From Massilia sp. Leaf139 (GTDB lineage Bacteria; Pseudomonadota; Gammaproteobacteria; Burkholderiales; Burkholderiaceae_D), in assembly GCF_001424165.1 (NCBI RefSeq), contig NZ_LMOJ01000001.1, forward strand, positions 27,194 through 91,193: DNA of 64,000 nt. The letters run 5' to 3'. The translations under genes were made by a program, and so were the position numbers. This document shows positions 59,362-64,000 of this stretch, piece after piece (position 1 is the stretch's first letter; each line of letters opens with the position of its first letter). The notes beneath the pieces were generated by a model. It did no database searches, was not told the DNA's origin, and saw nothing but the letters and a program-made list of their open reading frames with translations.

Positions 59362-59733
59362 ATGAAAGCGATTCATTCCGCTGTTGTCGCACTGGGCACC
59401 GTGATTGTCTTGTCGTCCGGCGGCGCGCTCGCGCAAGCGGGCATGAAGAAAGCGGACGGCGTGCTGACCGACGCCAAGGGCATGACGGTCTACACCTTCG
59501 ACAAGGACAGCGCCGGCAAGAGCGCGTGCAATGAAGGCTGCGCCAAGATGTGGCCGCCGGTGCCCGTCACCGAGGAACGCGTTGCCGCTCCTTATTCCAC
59601 GGTGACGCGCGACGACGGCTCGAAGCAGCTGGCCTACAAGGGCAAGCCCCTGTACCTGTTCGCCAACGACACCAAGCCGGGCGAGCGCAAGGGCGACAAG
59701 GTCAAGGACGTGTGGCACGTGGTGACTGACTGA
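59362..59733 (+). CDS. Secreted repeat protein of the COG4315 (PF03640) type
   Basis: A 123-residue exported protein with a signal peptide (VVALGTVIVLSSGGALAQA) and two copies of the secreted lipoprotein-like repeat: GVLTDAKGMTVYTFDKDSAG ... CNEGCAKMWPPV, then KQLAYKGKPLYLFANDTKPG ending KDVWHVV. The Cys pair in CNEGC is typical. CAGGAG precedes the ATG. Periplasmic function is unknown. Single gene, divergent from the DUF898 operon. Confidence 0.9.
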   Translation: MKAIHSAVVALGTVIVLSSGGALAQAGMKKADGVLTDAKGMTVYTFDKDSAGKSACNEGCAKMWPPVPVTEERVAAPYSTVTRDDGSKQLAYKGKPLYLFANDTKPGERKGDKVKDVWHVVTD

Positions 59734-59763
59734 GACGCGGCCCAGGAGCGCGGCGCGCCGCGC

Positions 59764-60021
59764 TCAGCTCAGATAGGCCTTGAGCACGTCGGGGCCCTGC
59801 TCCATGCCCAGCTGCAGGCGGCTGCGGGCATGGGCCGCGCATTGCTCGGGCGTGCCGACGCCCTGGCCGGCGGCCTTCATCGCGATCGCCTGGCTGGCCA
59901 CGCCGAAGGCGGTGATCGCCTCGTCCCAGTTCAAGCCCGAGGCCAGCGCCTCTTCGACCACCTGCGCGGCGAGCGCGCCCAGCTTGTCGACCAGCGCGGG
60001 GTCGGTTCCGAGTTTCAGCAT
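59764..60021 (-). CDS. Small hypothetical protein
   Basis: An 85-residue acidic, mainly helical protein with a good ribosome site (GGAGGA) before the ATG at 60021. It starts LKLGTDPALVDKLGALAAQV and includes GLNWDEAITAFGVASQAIAM. Not assigned to a family. It faces the chemoreceptor gene's terminator and is probably a single-gene unit. Confidence 0.68.
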   Translation of the reverse strand: MLKLGTDPALVDKLGALAAQVVEEALASGLNWDEAITAFGVASQAIAMKAAGQGVGTPEQCAAHARSRLQLGMEQGPDVLKAYLS

Positions 60022-60106
60022 CGTCGATTTCCTCCATGTCGATCATCTGCATTGAAGCGCCATGGTACGGCAGGCCAGCCGCGGAGCCCGTCCGGGAGAG
60101 TGGACG

Positions 60107-60131
60107 AAAAAAAGCCCGCAGATGCGGGCTT
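60107..60131 (-). terminator. Factor-independent terminator of the chemoreceptor gene
   Basis: GCCCGC pairs with GCGGGC, and read leftward the stem is followed by seven T residues (AAAAAAA on the plus strand). Confidence 0.9.
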
Positions 60132-60154
60132 CCTTTCGATCGGTGCGCAAACGC

Positions 60155-61780
60155 TCAGGCAGCCTTGAGCGCGACGCGCGCCTGCGTCGGCATGGCGGCG
60201 GCCCGGCGCTGCGGCGCCGCGGCCGCATGTCCCGCCCCCTGCAGGCGGAACACGCGCAGTGCGCGCGACACGTTGTCGGCCTGCTTCACCAGGGCCGCGG
60301 TGGCCGCTGCCGCTTCTTCGACCAGGGCGGCATTCTGCTGGGTGATGTCGTCGAGCTGGCCGACCGCGCCGTTGATCTGGGTGATGCCGGCCGCCTGCTC
60401 GCGGGCCGCGCCCGTCACTTCGCTCATCATCGCCTCCACCTGGCTGACCGATTGCGCGATCTCGCCGACCGTGGCGCTGGCGCTGCGCGTCAGGCGCGCA
60501 CCGTCTTCCACCGCGCCGATGGCGGCGCCGACGAGCTGCTTGACGTCCTTGGCGGCAGCCGCGCTGCGCTGCGACAGCGAGCGCACCTCGGCGGCCACGA
60601 CGGCAAAGCCGCGGCCCTGTTCGCCCGCACGGGCCGCCTCGACGGCGGCGTTGAGGGCCAGGATGTTGGTCTGGAAGGCGATGCCGTCGATCATGCTGAC
60701 GATATCGAGCACCTTGCGCGAGGAGCTTTCGATGGCGCTCATCGTCTCGACCACCTGCGCCACCGTCTCGCCGCCGCGGCCTGCCATCTCGGCGGCCTGG
60801 CTGGCCAGGCGGCTGGCCGTTTCCAGGTTCTCGGTCGACTGGGCCACGTTCTGGTTGATCTCTTCCATGCTGGCCGCGGTTTGCTCCAGGCTCGAGGCCT
60901 GCGCTTCGGTGGGGCCCGACAGATCCATGTTGCCTTCGGCGATTTCGCCCGTCACTCCCTCGATCTGGGCGAAATTGCCGCGGATGTCGCCAATGATGCT
61001 GTACAGGTTGACCCGGGTCTGGCGCAGCGCGGCGACCAGCTCGTGCATCTCGCTGCTGCCACCGTCGTCCAGCGAACTGGTAAGGTCGCCCCCGGCCAGG
61101 CGCAGGGTGAAGCCGGTCGCCCGGCGCAGCGGCGCCAGGATGCGCTGGCGCACCAGCAGCCACAGGCCGGCCACGCTGCCCATGCAGGCCAGCAGCGCCA
61201 GCAGGCCAAGCGTCGACAGGCCTTCCCCCCAGGCGTCGAACAGGACGGCGGCAAGGGCGGCGAGCGCCACGCCCGCCAGCAGGTCGACCTGGCTGCGCAG
61301 CGACGAGGCATGGCCGCGCACGGCCTTGACCAGGGCATGCAGGCCGCGCTCGCCGCCCGGCGCCCGTACCGTACCGCCCTTCAGGGCGGCGTAGTCGCGC
61401 GTGGCCTGCGCTACCTGCTCGCGCGTCGGTTTCGTGCGCACCGACATGTAGCCGACCGGCTTGCCATCCTCGATGACCGGCGTGACGTTCGCAACCACCC
61501 AGTAGTAGTCGCCGTTCTTGCAGCGGTTCTTGACCATGCCGCTCCACGGGCGGCCGCCATGGATGGTGTTCCACAGGTCGGCAAAGGCTTCGGCGGGCAT
61601 GTCGGGATGGCGCACGATGTTCTGCGGCGCGCCGATCAGTTCTTCTTCCGTGAAGCCGCTGATGTCGACGAAATAGGGATTGGCATAGCGGATGTTTCCG
61701 CGCAGATCGGTCGTCGATACGATCGTTTTGTCGTCGGCGAGGATGATCTCGTTGTGAGTGATCGGTAAGTTGGTACGCAA
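60155..61780 (-). CDS. Aer-like methyl-accepting chemotaxis protein with PAS sensor
   Basis: A chemoreceptor of about 541 residues. A cytosolic PAS domain (residues ~10-110, with [19 protein letters not shown] and [17 protein letters not shown], as in Aer) is followed by two helices with a short periplasmic turn, a HAMP segment and the long signalling hairpin with the conserved tip [17 protein letters not shown] region and [20 protein letters not shown]. Ends without a CheR pentapeptide. The TTG at 61780 gives [12 protein letters not shown], the normal Aer-like start; an ATG at 61834 adds 18 residues and is the alternative. Probably redox/energy taxis. Confidence 0.9.
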   Translation of the reverse strand: MRTNLPITHNEIILADDKTIVSTTDLRGNIRYANPYFVDISGFTEEELIGAPQNIVRHPDMPAEAFADLWNTIHGGRPWSGMVKNRCKNGDYYWVVANVTPVIEDGKPVGYMSVRTKPTREQVAQATRDYAALKGGTVRAPGGERGLHALVKAVRGHASSLRSQVDLLAGVALAALAAVLFDAWGEGLSTLGLLALLACMGSVAGLWLLVRQRILAPLRRATGFTLRLAGGDLTSSLDDGGSSEMHELVAALRQTRVNLYSIIGDIRGNFAQIEGVTGEIAEGNMDLSGPTEAQASSLEQTAASMEEINQNVAQSTENLETASRLASQAAEMAGRGGETVAQVVETMSAIESSSRKVLDIVSMIDGIAFQTNILALNAAVEAARAGEQGRGFAVVAAEVRSLSQRSAAAAKDVKQLVGAAIGAVEDGARLTRSASATVGEIAQSVSQVEAMMSEVTGAAREQAAGITQINGAVGQLDDITQQNAALVEEAAAATAALVKQADNVSRALRVFRLQGAGHAAAAPQRRAAAMPTQARVALKAA

Positions 61781-61951
61781 GGCAGTGCCCCAGAACGGTT
61801 GGCCTGAAATCGGCAAAACAGTCGCTGGGCGCATTCGTGTCGCACACCCGGTCGACTTGGAACGAGTATATGCTGTTTTTACCGATTTTATTTCATTTGG
61901 GCATGCTCACTTGCGCAAATACAACATCGCGCGCGCTGGCCATCGTACGGG

Positions 61952-63151
61952 TCAGCAGCCGGCAAGCGCGGGTGCCGGCGCTGGCCGCCCCAGCAGATAG
62001 CCCTGCGCCAGATCCACCCCAAGCGAGCGTAGTACCGCCAGCTCGCGTTCCGTTTCGACGCCTTCGGCCACGATCGTGCTGCCGGTCTCGCCGGCGAAGG
62101 TGATCAGGGCCAGCGCTAGCGCGCGGCGCCCCGGATCGAGGTCGATGTCGCGGATCAGGCTCTGGTCGAGCTTGATAATGTCGGGGCATAGTTGCAGGAT
62201 GTGGCGGAAACTCGCATAGCCCGAGCCGGCGTCGTCGATCGCCAGTTTGAGGCCCGCCGCGCGCAAGCGCGCCAGGACGCGCGCCAGGCTGTCGTACTCC
62301 TCGATCGGCGCGTGTTCCGTCATCTCCAGCACCAGGCGCTCCGGCGGCGCGCCGGCCAGGGCGGCTTCCAGCTTGCCGCTCAGGATCGTGTGCGGGGAGA
62401 CGTTCAGCGCCAGGTAGGCGCCCGGCGCCAGCCTGGCGAGATCGGCCAGCGCATGTTCGATGGCGAGCAGTTCCAGTTCGGCGCCGCGCGCCAGTGCATG
62501 CGCTTCCGCGAACCATTTGTCCGGCCCGCGCAGCGGCTCGGGTCGGAAGCGCGCCAGGGCCTCGAGACCGACGGCGCGGCGCGTCGCGATGTCGACGATG
62601 GGTTGGTAAACCATGTGCATACCGCGCGCCGCGATCAGCGCCGACAGGCGCGCGGACGCCGTCTCGTGCGCGCGTTCGGCCAGCACCCGCTGTTCCAGCA
62701 TGCACGCGATGAGGTCGGCGAAGCGCGCCATCGCTTCGACGTCGACCTCGCGCAAGTGCGAGGCCGGGCTGCGGCTGTAGCAGCAGAAGGTGCCGAATAC
62801 CGAGCCGTCCGACAGGCGGATCGGCACCCCGAGGTGCGCGCGAATCTTCATCGCCTCGGTCGCGCTGAGCGCTTGCAGTATCGGGTAGATGTGGCTGTCG
62901 TCGACGATCGGGGGGATCTGTCCGTCGACCACGTACTGGCAGTAGCTTTCTTCGAGCGGATGCGAATCGCCGGCTTTGATCGGCACGAATTCCTCGACGG
63001 TCGCGATGTGGCGGAAGATGCGCCTGCCGTCCTTGAACTCGGTGATGAAGGCCACGTCCATGTTCAGGCAGATGCGGGCCAGGTTCACCGCCGAGTGAAT
63101 GATCTCGTTGAGCGAAGGGACGCCGTCTTGCGGGCGCAGTCGATGGGACAT
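61952..63151 (-). CDS. GAF-EAL cyclic-di-GMP phosphodiesterase
   Basis: A 399-residue cytosolic enzyme expected to hydrolyse cyclic di-GMP. The N-terminal GAF domain (residues ~15-150, with FRHIATVEEF and LGVPIRLSDGSVFGTFC) is followed by an EAL domain in which the key residues are present: EAL (Glu197), Asn in LALNVSP, Glu in LEMTEH, the DDAGSGY loop, Lys in IKLDQSL, Glu in AEGVET and Gln in LAQGYLLG. It should therefore be active. Start 63151 follows GGAGGA. Transcribed toward the chemoreceptor gene. Confidence 0.93.
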   Translation of the reverse strand: MSHRLRPQDGVPSLNEIIHSAVNLARICLNMDVAFITEFKDGRRIFRHIATVEEFVPIKAGDSHPLEESYCQYVVDGQIPPIVDDSHIYPILQALSATEAMKIRAHLGVPIRLSDGSVFGTFCCYSRSPASHLREVDVEAMARFADLIACMLEQRVLAERAHETASARLSALIAARGMHMVYQPIVDIATRRAVGLEALARFRPEPLRGPDKWFAEAHALARGAELELLAIEHALADLARLAPGAYLALNVSPHTILSGKLEAALAGAPPERLVLEMTEHAPIEEYDSLARVLARLRAAGLKLAIDDAGSGYASFRHILQLCPDIIKLDQSLIRDIDLDPGRRALALALITFAGETGSTIVAEGVETERELAVLRSLGVDLAQGYLLGRPAPAPALAGC

Positions 63152-63225
63152 GGTCGGTTCCTCCATTTCCGATGCGCCGATTCTAATCCAGGCTGCGCCA
63201 GCGCTGCGCCCGGTTCAGTCGCGGC

Positions 63226-63972
63226 TCAGTCGCGGAACCTGTGCAGGTAGCTCCGGCTCACCGGCAGCTTTTCGTCGCAGCCGCGCAGCAGCACCTGCAT
63301 GCGCTCGGCGTCGACCTTTTCGACGGCGGAGATCGCGCTCACGTTCACCACGGTGCCGCGGTGGATCTGCCAGAAGCGCTCCGGATCGAGGCCGCCGAGC
63401 AGGTCTTTCAAGGCCACGCGCACCAGCGCCTCCGAGCCGGGCAGCACCACCCGCGTGTACTTGGTGTCGGACTGGAAGAACAGCACCTCCTCGACGTCGA
63501 TCAGGCGGATCTGGCGGCCCACGCTGGCCTTGATCCAGCGCGTGCGTTTGGGCTGGGCGCCGGGCAGCGCCGACTGCAGGTCGCGCAGCAGGTTGCCGAG
63601 GTCGGGCGGCGCCTTGCCCAGCTTGGCGCGGATACGCGCCACCGCCTTGTCCATCCGGTCGGCCTGCACCGGCTTGAGCAGGTAGTCGACCGCGCCGGCG
63701 TCGAAAGCCTCGACCGCGTACTGGTCGTAGGCCGTCACGAACACCACGTGGGCGCTGTCGCCGATGCGCTCGGCCACTTCCAGGCCCGACATGCCCGGCA
63801 TGCGGATGTCGAGGAAGACGACCTCCGGCTCGTGTTCCTGAAAACCGTCCCAGGCATCGACGCCGTTTTCCGCGACCAGCACCAGCTCGGCCTCGGGCCA
63901 GGCGCTGCCGAGGAGGGCGACCAGGCGCTCGCGCATCAGCGGTTCGTCTTCGGCGATCATCACCCGGGTCAT
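63226..63972 (-). CDS. LytTR-family response regulator
   Basis: A 248-residue regulator with a receiver domain (phosphoacceptor Asp55 in VVFLDIRMPG, acidic pair at AEDE, Lys in LLKPVQ) and a C-terminal LytTR DNA-binding domain (residues ~145-245, with FFQSDTKYTRVVL and FWQIHRGTVVNVSAI). It overlaps the upstream kinase stop by 4 bp (ATGA on the minus strand). The LytS/AlgZ-type pair regulates extracellular polymers in many bacteria. Target genes are not visible. Confidence 0.93.
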   Translation of the reverse strand: MTRVMIAEDEPLMRERLVALLGSAWPEAELVLVAENGVDAWDGFQEHEPEVVFLDIRMPGMSGLEVAERIGDSAHVVFVTAYDQYAVEAFDAGAVDYLLKPVQADRMDKAVARIRAKLGKAPPDLGNLLRDLQSALPGAQPKRTRWIKASVGRQIRLIDVEEVLFFQSDTKYTRVVLPGSEALVRVALKDLLGGLDPERFWQIHRGTVVNVSAISAVEKVDAERMQVLLRGCDEKLPVSRSYLHRFRD

Positions 63973-64000
63973 GCCGCCTCCGCGCGTTCGAGCGGCAGCA
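63969..64000 (-). CDS. 3' end of the partner sensor kinase gene (cut by window edge)
   Basis: The last ten codons, reading LPLERAEAA then stop, lie immediately upstream of and overlapping the LytTR regulator start. From the pairing it should be a LytS/AlgZ-like sensor kinase (His_kinase domain), but only this tail is inside the window. Confidence 0.55.
   Translation of the reverse strand, partial: LPLERAEAA

Noticed and set aside
1-64000. CRISPR arrays, phage genes, restriction systems and insertion sequences
   Set aside because: No regularly spaced direct repeats, integrase, transposase, terminase or methylase motifs were seen.

Overview
The window looks like chromosomal DNA of a betaproteobacterium of the Oxalobacteraceae, most likely Massilia/Telluria-like. 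This rests on the high G+C content, a PEP-CTERM exosortase substrate, tripartite tricarboxylate (Bug/TctC) receptors without transport partners, a split imuA-imuB / dnaE2 SOS mutasome, and families such as DUF2760-linked Hsp70s, DUF898 and DUF5916. No database search was possible, so the genus is an inference. I found no rRNA, tRNA, CRISPR array, prophage or intact insertion sequence.

Layout. 0-4.2 kb: a secreted protein of unknown function, then a NarL-type two-component pair coupled to an outer-membrane protein, then a small beta-barrel protein. 4.3-9.6 kb: a leftward operon DUF2760 - Hsp70 - long Hsp70. 9.8-18.5 kb: small enzymes and stress proteins, a PEP-CTERM protein behind a near-consensus sigma-54 promoter, an MBL hydrolase divergent from a GlxA-type regulator, a Dabb protein, an RMD1/DUF155 protein, an acyl-CoA ligase, a GST and a GFA protein. 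18.5-24.1 kb: an ion-homeostasis block with a PF07399 antiporter (followed by an orphan HepT-like protein and a small overlapping reading frame) divergent from nhaA-ktrB-ktrA, which has a leader of about 320 nt. 24.2-26.4 kb: LexA-controlled imuA-imuB. 26.4-31.5 kb: fasciclin lipoprotein, hydrolase, M23 and M61 peptidases and a 122-bp inverted repeat.

31.6-36.1 kb: an envelope and heat stress region, with a small heat-shock gene behind a candidate sigma-32 promoter and a ROSE-like RNA thermometer, then an HtrA/Deg protease followed by an OmpR-type two-component system. 36.4-46 kb: two Bug receptors, an AGCS symporter, small proteins, a TonB-dependent receptor and two unrecognised genes. 46-52.9 kb: a divergent PhzF-like protein, a TerC-CBS-CorC membrane protein, ExoD, and dnaE2 with its own LexA box. 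53-60 kb: YjaB-like acetyltransferase, DUF5916 outer-membrane protein, and a leftward DUF898 - M48 - unknown operon. 60-64 kb: an Aer-like chemoreceptor, a GAF-EAL phosphodiesterase and a LytTR regulator with the tail of its sensor kinase at the window edge.

Regulation can be read directly in several places: two LexA boxes inside similarly built promoters, one sigma-54 promoter, one heat-shock promoter plus thermometer, and several factor-independent terminators. A palindromic repeat family with GTAGGGTGGGC and GCCCACGCGTTCAAC arms recurs in at least three intergenic spaces.
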